Counted from the stretch's first letter, positions 19,569-28,814 are shown. The stretch is DNA of 64,000 nt from JADHLJ01 sp038146985 (GCA_038146985.1 JAYQSQ010000016.1:228630-292629), one strand, 5' to 3'. Numbers and translations: made by a program. The notes: a model not told the origin generated them from the letters alone.

Positions 19569-20893
19569 GCCGTGGCTCCCGCACCGGATTTGCCGCGGCC
19601 GACGCAGCGATAGGTGAAGCCCGCCGCCTTCATTTCTTCCGGATTATAGACGTTGCGCAAATCCACCATGACCGGCGCCTTCAGCAACGACTTGACCCGC
19701 GTAAGGTCGAGTCCCCGGAATTCGTTCCATTCCGTCAGCAGCGCCACGGCATCGGCCCCTTCCATGCTTTGGTAGGCGCTGTCGCACCAGGTAACGCGGG
19801 GCAGAAGCTGGCGCGCCTCGCCCATACCTTCCGGATCGTAGGCGCGGACCGAGGCCCCGGCCTCTTGAAGGGCAGGGATGATGTCGAGGCTCGGCGAATC
19901 CCTCATGTCGTCGGTGTTCGGCTTGAATGTCACGCCCAGGATCGAAATGGTCTTGCCCGCCACATCGCCGCCGCAGGCCTCGATGATCTTGGCCGCCATC
20001 GATTTCTTGCGCTTGTCGTTGATGTCCACCACGGTTTCGATAATCCGGAGCGGGGACCCCGCTTCCTGCGCGGTGCGGACGAGCGCGAGCGTGTCTTTCG
20101 GAAAACACGACCCGCCATAGCCAGGCCCCGGATGAAGGAACTTGCGTCCGATGCGGCCGTCGAGCCCGATTCCCCGGGCGACGTCGTGCACATCGGCGCC
20201 GACCTTCTCGCACAGATCGGCGACCTCGTTGATGAAGGTGATCTTGGTCGCGAGGAAGGTGTTGGCGGCGTATTTGATCAGCTCGCTCGTCTCCAGTGAC
20301 GTGAAAACGATCGGAGTCTCGATCAGGTAAAGCGGGCGGTACAACTCGCGCATGACCTGGCGGGCGCGATCGGAATCGGCGCCGATCACAACCCGGTCGG
20401 GCCGCATGAAATCGTTGATCGCGGCGCCTTCGCGAAGAAATTCGGGATTCGAGCAGACGTCAAAATCGGCATCGGGGCGCGTCCTGCGGATGATCGCGGC
20501 AACCTCGCGCCCGGTGCCGACGGGAACCGTCGACTTGGTCACCACGACCGTGTAGCCGGTGATCGCGCCGGCGATTTCCTCGGCGGCGGCATGGACATAA
20601 CTGAGGTCGGCATGGCCGTCTCCCCGGCGGCTCGGGGTGCCGACGGCAATGAACACGGCATCGGCATCGGCGACGGCGGAAGCCAGGTCGGTGGTGAAGC
20701 TGAGGCGTTCCGCCTTGACGTTGTTCGCGACCAGATCGTCGAGCCCGGGCTCGAAGATCGGGATTTCTCCGCGTTGAAGCATGGAGATCTTGGCTTCGTC
20801 CTTGTCGACGCAGACCACGTCGACGCCGAATTCGGAAAAGCAGGCGCCGGTCACCAGCCCGACATACCCGGTTCCGATCATCGCGATTCGCAT
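19565..20893 (-). CDS. ugd: UDP-glucose 6-dehydrogenase
   Basis: 442-residue NAD-dependent enzyme that oxidises UDP-glucose twice to UDP-glucuronate. The N-terminal Rossmann motif is MIGTGYVGLVTGACFSEFG; the catalytic cysteine is C263 in GPGYGGSCFPKDT; Lys207 in SELIKYAANTFLA is the expected second active-site residue. It lies 12 bases downstream of galU, whose product it uses. UDP-glucuronate would go to exopolysaccharide, lipopolysaccharide or glycolipid synthesis. Confidence 0.96.
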   Translation of the reverse strand: MRIAMIGTGYVGLVTGACFSEFGVDVVCVDKDEAKISMLQRGEIPIFEPGLDDLVANNVKAERLSFTTDLASAVADADAVFIAVGTPSRRGDGHADLSYVHAAAEEIAGAITGYTVVVTKSTVPVGTGREVAAIIRRTRPDADFDVCSNPEFLREGAAINDFMRPDRVVIGADSDRARQVMRELYRPLYLIETPIVFTSLETSELIKYAANTFLATKITFINEVADLCEKVGADVHDVARGIGLDGRIGRKFLHPGPGYGGSCFPKDTLALVRTAQEAGSPLRIIETVVDINDKRKKSMAAKIIEACGGDVAGKTISILGVTFKPNTDDMRDSPSLDIIPALQEAGASVRAYDPEGMGEARQLLPRVTWCDSAYQSMEGADAVALLTEWNEFRGLDLTRVKSLLKAPVMVDLRNVYNPEEMKAAGFTYRCVGRGKSGAGATA

Positions 20894-20905
20894 AACAAGT
20901 CCCGC

Positions 20906-21775
20906 TTAGGAGAAAGAGGCAAGGATCCGCGAGACATCGTCCCGCATGTCGTCCCGGTCAAGGGCATAGGCAATATTCGCTTCCAAAAAACCGACCTTGC
21001 TGCCGCAATCGAAGCGGCGCCCCTCGAAGCGGTAACCGTTGAACGGCTGCAGGCCGAGTTGCCGGGAAAGCGAATCGGTCAACTGGATCTCTCCGCCGGC
21101 GCCACGCTCGAAGCGCCCGAGATCCTCGAAGACCTTCGGCTGAATGATATAGCGGCCAACCACCGCGAGATTGGAAGGCGCGTCGGCAAGCTTGGGTTTT
21201 TCGATGAGGCCGCGCACCTCGATCAGGCGGTCCTTCACGTCACCGGGGGTGAGTACGCCGTAGGAGGATACGTCCTCGTCGGGTACCTCCATGACCGCAA
21301 CCATGTTGCCGCCGACATCGTTGTAAGCCTCGATCATCTGCTTCAGGCAGCCTTTTTCGGCCAGGATGAGGTCGTCGGCCAGCAGGACGGCGACCGGTTC
21401 CATGCCGACGAAATTGCGCGCGCACCAAACCGCGTGCCCCAGCCCTAGCGGCTCAAGCTGCCTTGTATAGGCGATCTGGCCAGGTTGCGGGATGGTCGCC
21501 TTGACCACGGACAGTGCCTCGTTCCGGGCACGGGATTCCAGCATCGACTGCAATTCGAAGGCGTGGTCGAAGTGATCCTCGATCGCGGTTTTGCCGCGGC
21601 CGGTCACGAAGATGAATTGCTCGATGCCGGCCTCTCTTGCCTCCTCGACGGCATATTGGATCAACGGCTTGTCGACGACCGGGAGCATTTCTTTCGGCAT
21701 GGATTTGGTGGCGGGCAAAAACCGGGTTCCGAGGCCGCCAACCGGAAAGATCGCCTTGCGTACGGGAACGGGCAT
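20906..21775 (-). CDS. galU: UTP--glucose-1-phosphate uridylyltransferase
   Basis: 289-residue nucleotidyltransferase making UDP-glucose from UTP and glucose-1-phosphate. The nucleotide-binding loop FPVGGLGTRFLPATKSMPKE is at the N-terminus, followed by VVDKPLIQYAVEEA, LLADDLIL with the metal-binding aspartates, and GLIEKPK. Preceded by AGGAG five bases before ATG. First gene of the galU-ugd-pgm operon. The three products form a short path from glucose-6-phosphate to UDP-glucuronate. Confidence 0.96.
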   Translation of the reverse strand: MPVPVRKAIFPVGGLGTRFLPATKSMPKEMLPVVDKPLIQYAVEEAREAGIEQFIFVTGRGKTAIEDHFDHAFELQSMLESRARNEALSVVKATIPQPGQIAYTRQLEPLGLGHAVWCARNFVGMEPVAVLLADDLILAEKGCLKQMIEAYNDVGGNMVAVMEVPDEDVSSYGVLTPGDVKDRLIEVRGLIEKPKLADAPSNLAVVGRYIIQPKVFEDLGRFERGAGGEIQLTDSLSRQLGLQPFNGYRFEGRRFDCGSKVGFLEANIAYALDRDDMRDDVSRILASFS

Positions 21776-21883
21776 GCAAACTCCTAGGGAAGGCGGGGCG
21801 CGGACAGTCTATTTTGAAAGGTATCGCCGGACCGGGTAATGCCATATCCCGGCCCCGAAGCCAACCACGGCCTCGAAACCCCG

Positions 21884-22606
21884 TCATCCCGCGCCGAGCA
21901 GCACCTCTTTTGCCTGGTTGATCTGCGCCGCCAGGAAGGTCGAACCACCCCGGTCCGGATGATTCGCCAGCATCAGCCGGCGATGCGCCTCTCGGATCTC
22001 CTTCTCGCTCGCCCCCTCGGCGACCCCGAGAATCTCCAGCGCCTGGGCCCGGCTCATCGACCCGCCCGTTCCGGCTGGCCCCTGGGACCGGCAACCGGTC
22101 CGCGAGTCGGAAAACCGCCAGTCGTCGCCATGGGCGCGGTCGATGAAACTTTCCAGCAATTGCACGGATTGTGGATCCGACTGGCATTCCGCCAACAGGT
22201 CGAGAAGGTCGTCCAGCGTCATCTCGGACAGGTTCCGGCCACCGTGACGGCCGCCTAGAACCATTCCCGACATCTCGCCCGTATCATGGTCGAGGGCCAT
22301 TTCCAGGAATTCCGTGCGCACGGAAGAAGATTGCCCGGGACTAGGACCGGCGGCGGTCTTGGCCGCGTTCCGGAAATACTGGGCGATCCCGCGCCAGCGC
22401 AGCAGCACCGGGATCAGGAACAGCCCGGCCGACCAGAGATAGGTCGGATTGCCGCGGGCGATCAGCGCGATCACCCCTAGGCCGGCGCCGACGATCAGCA
22501 CCCATTTCAGGACCTGGCGGATCGTCGCCGGGTTGGTGTTCAAAAGCCAATAGCCGGCGAGCAGGACCCCGATGACCACACAAATGCCGAGAACGAGAAG
22601 GGGCAT
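21884..22606 (-). CDS. Membrane-anchored J-domain (DnaJ/Tim14-like) protein
   Basis: 240-residue type III J-protein. Two or three transmembrane segments fill the first 75 residues (LLVLGICVVIGVLLAGYWLL, VLKWVLIVGAGLGVIALIA). A soluble middle carries MTLDDLLDLLAECQSDPQSV. The last 60 residues are a J domain: ALEILGVAEGASEKEIREAH, then the HPD tripeptide in LANHPDRGGSTFLAAQINQAKE, as in Pam18/Tim14. It would stimulate an Hsp70 at the membrane. It lies ten bases downstream of a VWA-domain gene, with which it is probably cotranscribed. Confidence 0.88.
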   Translation of the reverse strand: MPLLVLGICVVIGVLLAGYWLLNTNPATIRQVLKWVLIVGAGLGVIALIARGNPTYLWSAGLFLIPVLLRWRGIAQYFRNAAKTAAGPSPGQSSSVRTEFLEMALDHDTGEMSGMVLGGRHGGRNLSEMTLDDLLDLLAECQSDPQSVQLLESFIDRAHGDDWRFSDSRTGCRSQGPAGTGGSMSRAQALEILGVAEGASEKEIREAHRRLMLANHPDRGGSTFLAAQINQAKEVLLGAG

Positions 22607-22616
22607 GACCGGCGCT

Positions 22617-23405
22617 CTATTTCCGCATCTGATGGGTCAGGCGCAGCGCTTCGCCGCCGCGCCGCTGGGCATGGTTCTCAAGCGCGCGCCGGCCGCCGGC
22701 CGCGTAAACGGCGACGGCCGCCAGCAATTCCCTCAGCTGCCGGGCACTGGAGGCATCGAACGGGCAGTAAGCGCCCTTTGTCAGCCGCGCGATCTGTTCC
22801 AGCCCGCGCCGCGCGATCGGATCGCCGCCCTCGTGAAAACAGAAAACCGGCACGCCCAGCATGCCCAGTTCTCCGGCGGCGTGGCAGACCTTGTCGATAT
22901 CCTCCTCGAAGGCGTCGCCGACGAAGATCAGTGCCTGGGTCTGTTCCTTGCGGGTTTCCGCGACGGCGTGTTTCAGAAGGCGCTCGATCTGGGTTTGCCC
23001 GCCCATGCAGTGAACCCGGGTCATCTCGCTCAGCAGTTTTGCCGAATCCGACAGCCAACCGGTCGCCCGGAATTCTCCGAAACCACGATAATAGGCCAGT
23101 TGAATGTCCAATCCGCCGAGATTGGCGGTTTCCTGGAACATTTCCCCTTGCAGGTGACAGGCGCGATCCCAACTCGGCTCCCGGCTCGCGGTCGCATCCA
23201 TCGCGAAGATCAGCCGTCCGCGCTTGCCGGCGCCGACCGACGGCGCCATCTGCCGGACTTTGCCGATGAAGGCGTCGATCTCGTTCTGCGGCGTTTTCTT
23301 GGCTTGCCCGAGGAAGGCGTCGACCTCCGATCGCGAGGAGACGTCGCGCGGGCGGAGCGGCGTGGTTCCGCTTGTTGCCTTGCTATTCTTGTCCCGCGCG
23401 TTCAT
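22617..23405 (-). CDS. VWA (von Willebrand factor type A)-domain protein
   Basis: 262-residue cytoplasmic protein. After a basic N-terminus with a double DAFLGQAKK/DAFIGKVRQ-like repeat, the VWA core begins at LIFAMDATASREPSWDRA. The MIDAS motif is DxTxS rather than the usual DxSxS. The pattern GGQTQIERLLKH and ALIFVGDAFEEDIDKVC completes the fold, and the late segment FCFHEGGDPIARRGLEQIAR is typical of bacterial VWA proteins. The start is ATG 23405 with AGGAAAC upstream. Function unknown; it is coupled to the J-protein gene and divergent from an acetyltransferase gene. Confidence 0.8.
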   Translation of the reverse strand: MNARDKNSKATSGTTPLRPRDVSSRSEVDAFLGQAKKTPQNEIDAFIGKVRQMAPSVGAGKRGRLIFAMDATASREPSWDRACHLQGEMFQETANLGGLDIQLAYYRGFGEFRATGWLSDSAKLLSEMTRVHCMGGQTQIERLLKHAVAETRKEQTQALIFVGDAFEEDIDKVCHAAGELGMLGVPVFCFHEGGDPIARRGLEQIARLTKGAYCPFDASSARQLRELLAAVAVYAAGGRRALENHAQRRGGEALRLTHQMRK

Positions 23406-23507
23406 TGCGGTGTCCGTTTCCTCGGTTTCCCGCCTATTATGTTGGGTGATGCGGCACGAAATCCAGACATCATCGCCCCGGGCCGCTCCGAAGGTGGGAG
23501 CGACCGG

Positions 23508-24005
23508 ATGAAAGGCTACCGAATTCGACCGGCGGTACCGTCGGATGGCGAGCGCGTCGCGGAAATGGCGGCGGCCCTCTCCGCCCATGAAGGCGAGCCG
23601 CCGCCGCCATTCGATGCCGAGGCTTTCCGGCGTTTCGGGTTCGGGCCCATGCAGCGGTTCGAGGCGCTGGTGGCCGAGGCGGATGCCGTACCGGGGCGCG
23701 GAACCGATCTCATAGGCTATGCGCTCTATGCCGACATGTTTCACGTGGGGATCGGAACACCCGGCTTGCATATGATCGACCTTTTCGTCGAGCCGGAGAG
23801 CCGCCGGACCGGGGTCGGACGCGGCCTGATGGCGGCGTTGGCGCGGATCTGCCGGGAACGGGAGGGAACCTGGATCACCTGGCAGTGCCTGCCGAGCAAT
23901 GCCGAGGCGATGACGTTCTACAACCGGATCCGGGGCCGTCGGTACGATGCCGCCAATTTCGAACTCGCGGGCGCTGCTCTGGAGCGGCTCGCTGCCGAGG
24001 CATAG
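23508..24005 (+). CDS. GNAT-family N-acetyltransferase
   Basis: 165-residue acetyltransferase with one GNAT domain. It starts MKGYRIRPAVPSDGERVAEM, has the core strand GLHMIDLFVEPESRRTGVGRGLMAALARI containing the acetyl-CoA loop R-R-T-G-V-G-R-G, and later NAEAMTFYNRI. The start is ATG 23508 with GGGAG at 23496-23500. Substrate unknown. Divergent from the VWA gene, convergent with mipZ. Confidence 0.88.
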   Translation: MKGYRIRPAVPSDGERVAEMAAALSAHEGEPPPPFDAEAFRRFGFGPMQRFEALVAEADAVPGRGTDLIGYALYADMFHVGIGTPGLHMIDLFVEPESRRTGVGRGLMAALARICREREGTWITWQCLPSNAEAMTFYNRIRGRRYDAANFELAGAALERLAAEA

Positions 24006-24041
24006 TGGCAGCTTTCCAGGAACCGGTCCATCGGACCGGAT

Positions 24042-24959
24042 CTATTGCGCCTCGACTTGTTCCATCGGAATGCGGTTTGGAAGTTGCAGGGCATTGATCA
24101 GGCCCCGCACTTCCTGGCGCGCCGCGATATGGCTGAGGCGCGGTTTGCCGGACTCTCCGATTTCAAAGGTGTCCAGCATGGTCAGCCCGCGCAGGAACAA
24201 CTCGCGGAAGATGACCCGCTCCGCGAAGCCGGGGGCGATGCGGAACCCGACACGCTTGGAAAGTTCCTCCAAGACCTTGCCCATATCGATCTTGTTGCGG
24301 GCATTGATGCTGGAAAGCCGGTTGCGCAGAACCACCCAGTCGATGGAGCCGCCATCCCGCTTGGCTCGGATCTTGCGCTGTTCCCACACCATTTCGGCAT
24401 AGACGCTGGGCCGCTGGATCAAGACCGTGCGCCCGTCGACATTCGCCAGAAGGTCGAGATCGATGAAGCTGTCATTGACCGGGGTCACGAGCTTGTCCGC
24501 GTAAGACGTGACCAGCCGGCCGAGATAGGTGTCGGTTCCCGGACAGTCGACGATGATATAGTCGACCTGGCTGCCGAGCTTCGCCAGGACGGCCTCGAGC
24601 CTGGCCTTGTCCTCGGCCTCGGCCTCGTCCCGTACCGGCCGCTCGCTGCGGGACAGGAAGACGTGCTGGGGCATCGGCAGGTTGAGCCCCTCGCGCTTCA
24701 CGGTTTGCGCGCGGTTCGACAGATACCTTGTCAGGGTCCATTGCCGGGTATCGAGGTCGAGGGAGCCGACCTTGCAGCCGAGCCGCATCAGCCCGACGAT
24801 CACATGCATCGCCGTCGTCGACTTGCCGGAGCCGCCCTTTTCGTTCCCGAAAACGATAACCGTCGCTGGGGCGCGGGTCCCGTCGGGTTCGGCGGACGCG
24901 TTGGATGAGACGTCGGACGGACTCACCTTCTTGTCCTCGCTTCGAGATCCATGAAGCAA
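24042..24959 (-). CDS. mipZ: Division-plane positioning ATPase MipZ (ParA family)
   Basis: 305-residue ParA/MinD-type ATPase. In Caulobacter and relatives MipZ forms gradients from the ParB-bound poles and blocks FtsZ assembly there, so that division occurs at midcell. The deviant Walker A FGNEKGGSGKSTTAMH is followed by VGSLDLDTRQWTLTRYLSNR, the Walker B region VDYIIVDCPGTDTYLGRL, and the MipZ-typical LTMLDTFEIG and RQEVRGLINAL near the end. The first 30 residues are a polar tail. Monocistronic by position. Its presence supports an alphaproteobacterial host. Confidence 0.92.
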   Translation of the reverse strand: MLHGSRSEDKKVSPSDVSSNASAEPDGTRAPATVIVFGNEKGGSGKSTTAMHVIVGLMRLGCKVGSLDLDTRQWTLTRYLSNRAQTVKREGLNLPMPQHVFLSRSERPVRDEAEAEDKARLEAVLAKLGSQVDYIIVDCPGTDTYLGRLVTSYADKLVTPVNDSFIDLDLLANVDGRTVLIQRPSVYAEMVWEQRKIRAKRDGGSIDWVVLRNRLSSINARNKIDMGKVLEELSKRVGFRIAPGFAERVIFRELFLRGLTMLDTFEIGESGKPRLSHIAARQEVRGLINALQLPNRIPMEQVEAQ

Positions 24960-24999
24960 TTACTTAGACGCCCAGGAAGTGGGGGTAAAGTCCGGATCG

Positions 25000-27054
25000 T
25001 CAAGCCTTGGCCAGCCAGACGGCGGTGTCGTGGAACACCGCGCCACCGTTGGGCGGACCGGGATCGGCACTGATCAGGGCGTTGATCCCGATACCCTCCT
25101 CGAAGGCGGCATTGGGCCAGACGCTTTCGACAACCACGACGCCGAGTCGCACGCCGTCGAACACTCTGGCATGCAGCACGACGCTTCCCTGGGCATTGCC
25201 GAGCCGCACCCGGTCGCCGTCGCCGAAGCCGAGAGCGGCGGCGTCTTCCGGATGCACCATCACCGTCGGGCGACCCTCGCGGCGTTGGCTCGTCGGTGTT
25301 TCGGTGAAGGTGGTGTTCAGATAATTTCGGGCCGGCGAGGTGATCATTCGGAACGGGTGCTCTGCACTTGCCTCGTCGATGGCCCGGCAATGGTCCGGCA
25401 GCGCCGGCAGGACATGGCCGTGCGGTCCCATGGCCGACCAGTCCGCCCGAAACCGGAACTTGCCGCTAGGTGTCGGAAAGCCGCTGAGGAAGTGCGAGTC
25501 CTCGAAGCTCGGCTGGATGTCGTGCCATTTCTTGGCGAGGATCTCGTCGGCGCCGGGCCAGCCGGAATCCCGAAGAGTGCGGTCGACCAGTTCCCACTCG
25601 CTCATCTCAAAGCCGGGATGGACCGCGCCGAGCCGCTTGGCGAGCTGGCAGATCACCCAATGATTGGAACGGGTTTCGCCGGGCGCTTCGATCACCGCCT
25701 TGTGCACCTGGATGTGCATCTGGCCGCCGGCTTGATAGATGTCGTCATGTTCAAGGAATGTCGTGGCCGGAAGCACCACATCGGCATGCTGGGCGGTCTC
25801 GGTCAGAAACTGCTCATGCACGCACAGGAACAGATCCTCGCGCCGAAATCCCCTCAGCACCCGGTGCGTGTCGGGCGCGACAGCCGCCGGATTGGTGTTC
25901 TGAATCAGCATCGCGGTAACCGGCGGGCCCTTGCGCACCCCATCGTCCTCGCCGGTCAGCACCGGCCCGATCCGCGACATGTCGAGGGTCCGGATTGACG
26001 GGTCAATGGCATCGCTGCCCTCGATCACCGCTTTGTTCCATTTGTAGACGATGCGGTTCGACCAGAAGGCGCCGCCGCCGCGATGCTTGAATTTGCCACC
26101 GACCGCCGCGATGGAGGCGACCGCGTGCACCTGGCTCGGCCCGTTGCGGGAGCGCGAGAAGCCGTAGCCGATCCGGATATAGGTGCGGTCGGTCGCGCCG
26201 ATGCGTTTCGCCAGCGCCTCGATCTGGCTTGCCGGAACGCCGCTGATCGCCTCCGCCCAGTCGGGATTGCGCTCGCGGATATGCGCCTCCAGATCGCGCC
26301 AGTTGTCGGTATACCGCTCCATGTAGTCGCGGTCGGCGAGGCCGTCGCGGAACAGGACGTGGATGATCGCGCAGGCCACCGCCCCGTCGGTTCCGGGCCG
26401 GACCAGCACCAGCTCGTCGGCGACCTCGGCGGTCGGGCTGCGATAGGCGTCGACCACGACGAAATGCGCGCCGCGTTCCTTGCGGGCCTTGGTCACGTGG
26501 GTCATCACGTTGACCTGGGTGGAGACCGGGTTGCCGCCCCACATGATGATCAGGTCCGACTCCGCCATCTCGCGCGGGTCCGGCCCCATCGGTCCGCCGG
26601 CGCCGCCGGCCCAGCCGTTGGCGACCAGATCGGTGCAGATATTGGCCGCCTGGCGCGAGTATTTCATGACGTGACGCAGACGTTGCAGCCCGTCGCGCTG
26701 CACGAAGCCCATGGTGCCGGCGAAATAGTAGGGCCAGACGGTTTCGCTACCATGCTCGGCGGCCTTGGCCCGGAACGCCTCGGCGACTCGGTCCAGGGCC
26801 TCGTCCCAAGACGCCTCGGCGAACTTGCCTTCCCCCTTGGCGCCGGTCCGGATCAGCGGCTTCATCAGCCGGTCCGGGTGATGGACCCGTTCGGCATAGC
26901 GCGCGACCTTGGCGCAGATCACGCCTTGGGTGTAGTTGTTGGCGCCGGCGCCGCGGACCCGGCCGATGGTGCGGTCGTTCAGGCGCTCGATTTCCAGCGC
27001 GCAGGTGCTGGGACAGTCATGGGGACAGACGGAGTGCTGGAGATCGAGCGGCAT
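25000..27054 (-). CDS. Molybdopterin-dependent oxidoreductase (DMSO reductase superfamily)
   Basis: 684-residue molybdenum/tungsten bis-MGD enzyme. Cysteines 10, 14 and 18 (SVCPHDCPSTC) and 47 (QGVICAKV) form the N-terminal 4Fe-4S site. Next come WDEALDRVAEAFRAKA, the MGD-binding IMWGGNPVSTQVN, a long central region, and the C-terminal dinucleotide-binding domain ending GGAVFHDTAVWLAKA. There is no twin-arginine signal, so it should be cytoplasmic. No electron-transfer or membrane partner is encoded beside it. The start is ATG 27054. The family includes formate dehydrogenases and S- or N-oxide reductases; the substrate is unknown. Confidence 0.88.
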   Translation of the reverse strand: MPLDLQHSVCPHDCPSTCALEIERLNDRTIGRVRGAGANNYTQGVICAKVARYAERVHHPDRLMKPLIRTGAKGEGKFAEASWDEALDRVAEAFRAKAAEHGSETVWPYYFAGTMGFVQRDGLQRLRHVMKYSRQAANICTDLVANGWAGGAGGPMGPDPREMAESDLIIMWGGNPVSTQVNVMTHVTKARKERGAHFVVVDAYRSPTAEVADELVLVRPGTDGAVACAIIHVLFRDGLADRDYMERYTDNWRDLEAHIRERNPDWAEAISGVPASQIEALAKRIGATDRTYIRIGYGFSRSRNGPSQVHAVASIAAVGGKFKHRGGGAFWSNRIVYKWNKAVIEGSDAIDPSIRTLDMSRIGPVLTGEDDGVRKGPPVTAMLIQNTNPAAVAPDTHRVLRGFRREDLFLCVHEQFLTETAQHADVVLPATTFLEHDDIYQAGGQMHIQVHKAVIEAPGETRSNHWVICQLAKRLGAVHPGFEMSEWELVDRTLRDSGWPGADEILAKKWHDIQPSFEDSHFLSGFPTPSGKFRFRADWSAMGPHGHVLPALPDHCRAIDEASAEHPFRMITSPARNYLNTTFTETPTSQRREGRPTVMVHPEDAAALGFGDGDRVRLGNAQGSVVLHARVFDGVRLGVVVVESVWPNAAFEEGIGINALISADPGPPNGGAVFHDTAVWLAKA

Positions 27055-27177
27055 GGCGGGTATCCCTGCAAATCTGCTGCAAAGGATAGGCCTGCCCGGG
27101 ATGCCGCGCAATCCGGGCCGCTCGGCCGGGCCGGGGGCCGCGTGACGGCGCTTGCCGGTCGGAAGGCAGGGTAGGCC

Positions 27178-27603
27178 ATGGACGGTCTCGCGGTTTTCGT
27201 GTCGGCCTTTCTCGCCGCGACGCTGGTCCCCGCCGCATCCGAGCTGGTGCTCGCCGGAACCCTCCACGCGGGCGGCGGCGAGCCCTGGATGCTGCTCGCT
27301 TTGGCCAGCACCGGCAATACATTGGGCTCGGTCGTGAATTGGCTGCTCGGCCGGTTTCTCTTGCGCTGGCGTGATGCCCGCTGGTTTCCGGTCAAGCCGG
27401 CGGCTCTGGACCGGGCGACGCGGTGGTTCAACCGTTTCGGCGTCTGGTCCCTGCTTTTGGCCTGGGTGCCGGTGGTCGGCGACCCGCTCACCTTGGTTGC
27501 CGGCATTCTGCGGGTGAATTTCTGGCTGTTCGTGACGCTGGTCGCCTTGGGCAAGACGGCGCGCTACCTGGTGGTGCTGGGGATCGTTGACCTGGCCTTA
27601 TAG
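27178..27603 (+). CDS. YqaA-family (DedA-like, SNARE-associated) membrane protein
   Basis: 141-residue inner-membrane protein of the YqaA branch of the DedA/VTT family, whose larger members scramble or transport lipid carriers. It has the features GNTLGSVVNWLLGRF and FGVWSLLLAWVPVVGDPLTLVAGILR, with the re-entrant glycine/proline pattern, and three or four membrane segments. ATG 27178 follows GGTAGGCC. It is divergent from the molybdopterin enzyme. Confidence 0.85.
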   Translation: MDGLAVFVSAFLAATLVPAASELVLAGTLHAGGGEPWMLLALASTGNTLGSVVNWLLGRFLLRWRDARWFPVKPAALDRATRWFNRFGVWSLLLAWVPVVGDPLTLVAGILRVNFWLFVTLVALGKTARYLVVLGIVDLAL

Positions 27604-27611
27604 CGGGTGCG

Positions 27612-27827
27612 TCAGCGTGCCATCTCGACCCGGTCGACCGCCGAGGCGGGGAGGCGCAGCAACGCGGCGCCAAGCCGCTTTGCCAGGGCCTGCTGCTGTT
27701 CGACCTCGCGCTGGGTCAGCCGCCGCCAACGCGGCGTTACGCCGTCGGTGCGGACATGGACAACCACTGACCGGTTGCCGGCAATGACCTTCCAGGGCCG
27801 TAAATTCATTAGGAAATGAGCGGTCAT
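27612..27827 (-). CDS. Small hypothetical protein
   Basis: 71-residue basic protein starting MTAHFLMNLRPWKVIAGNRS, then RRLTQREVEQQQALAKRLGAALLRLP, a likely helix. GGGGAG lies only three bases before the ATG, a short spacing. No family recognised. It converges with yqaA eight bases away and an overlapping plus-strand frame exists, so the coding call is moderate. Confidence 0.45.
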   Translation of the reverse strand: MTAHFLMNLRPWKVIAGNRSVVVHVRTDGVTPRWRRLTQREVEQQQALAKRLGAALLRLPASAVDRVEMAR

Positions 27828-27914
27828 GGCCTCCCCGACCGTCGAGATCCGTTACACGTCCATAACTAACACATGAAAAATTATGGTGGCCAGAGGCGGG
27901 GGTGATCCCCCCTG

Positions 27915-28814
27915 TCACGCAAGGTCGATGCGGTAGAACGCGGCTGCGTTGCGGTGGAAAACCCGGTCCAATTCGTCGGCGGAGAGATCCTTCATGATCT
28001 CCAGCATCCCCTCAAGCTGCGCCTTGTAGCTGATCCGCAGGCCCGCGACCGGGAAGTTCGAGGCCCACATGCAGCGCTCCACGCCGAAGATTTCCAGCGC
28101 GTCCAGCACCACACCGCGATTGCCCTCGACGGTCCAGGGCGCGTCCTTCAGGCCCAGTTCGGAAATCTTGAGCATGACGTTCGGGCACGCCGCGATCGCC
28201 TTCATGGCCTTGCGCCAGGCGGCAACCCCGTCATCGCTCCGGTCCCATGGGAAACCGGTATGGTTGAGCACGACCGGGAGAGCCGGATGGTCGCCGACCG
28301 CCTCGGCGGCTTCGTACAGGTGCCAGAACGGTACCCGCAGATCATAGGTGAGGCCCAGCGTGTCGAGCAGCGCCAGACCCTTGCGCCAGGCCGGGTCCTG
28401 GATGGTGCCCGGTGCGCCGGGCGTCATGGTCTCGGGGCTGAGCGAGGTGACGGGTTTGGACCGCACGCCCCGGAACAGGGGGTGTTTCATATGCCCGCGC
28501 AGCACGGCTTCGCAGTTCTCCGCCGCCAGCCAGACATGGCCGACGACCGCGCTCGGCAGGCCATGGGCGGCATTGATCTCGTGCAGCCACGCGGTCTCCG
28601 CGACCTGACGCTCGCGGTCCCATTCCGCCTCCACATGGACGGTCGCGGCAATATCGAAACCCTCGGCATCGCGGCGGTAGTCGTCCGGCAGATAGTTCCG
28701 TTTGAGCGCGGAGTAGTCGCCGAGGAAGAAGTGCTTTTCCTCATGATCCGCGAGCCATGGATAGTAGTTGCGGCCCAGATCCCAAAAATGGTGATGCGCG
28801 TCGACGATCTTCAT
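27915..28814 (-). CDS. Amidohydrolase-family metal-dependent hydrolase
   Basis: 299-residue TIM-barrel hydrolase of the amidohydrolase-2 type (L-fuconolactonase/2-pyrone-4,6-dicarboxylate hydrolase group). It opens with the metal motif IVDAHHHFWDLG. Next come VHVEAEWDRERQVAETAWL, HPLFRGVRSKPV, the conserved histidine in PVVLNHTGFPWDRS, and MWASNFPV with the late serine/aspartate region. GGAGGGG precedes ATG. It follows an EamA transporter by 26 bases, so import and hydrolysis of one compound is possible. Substrate unknown; lactone hydrolysis is a family-based guess. Confidence 0.85.
   Translation of the reverse strand: MKIVDAHHHFWDLGRNYYPWLADHEEKHFFLGDYSALKRNYLPDDYRRDAEGFDIAATVHVEAEWDRERQVAETAWLHEINAAHGLPSAVVGHVWLAAENCEAVLRGHMKHPLFRGVRSKPVTSLSPETMTPGAPGTIQDPAWRKGLALLDTLGLTYDLRVPFWHLYEAAEAVGDHPALPVVLNHTGFPWDRSDDGVAAWRKAMKAIAACPNVMLKISELGLKDAPWTVEGNRGVVLDALEIFGVERCMWASNFPVAGLRISYKAQLEGMLEIMKDLSADELDRVFHRNAAAFYRIDLA

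Noticed and set aside
26083..27174. Long plus-strand open frame opposite the molybdopterin enzyme
   Set aside because: Antisense to a clear enzyme gene and composed of repetitive low-information residues.
27898..27911. GGGGG/CCCCC hairpin after the amidohydrolase gene as a terminator
   Set aside because: Very short stem, no T-run on the minus strand.
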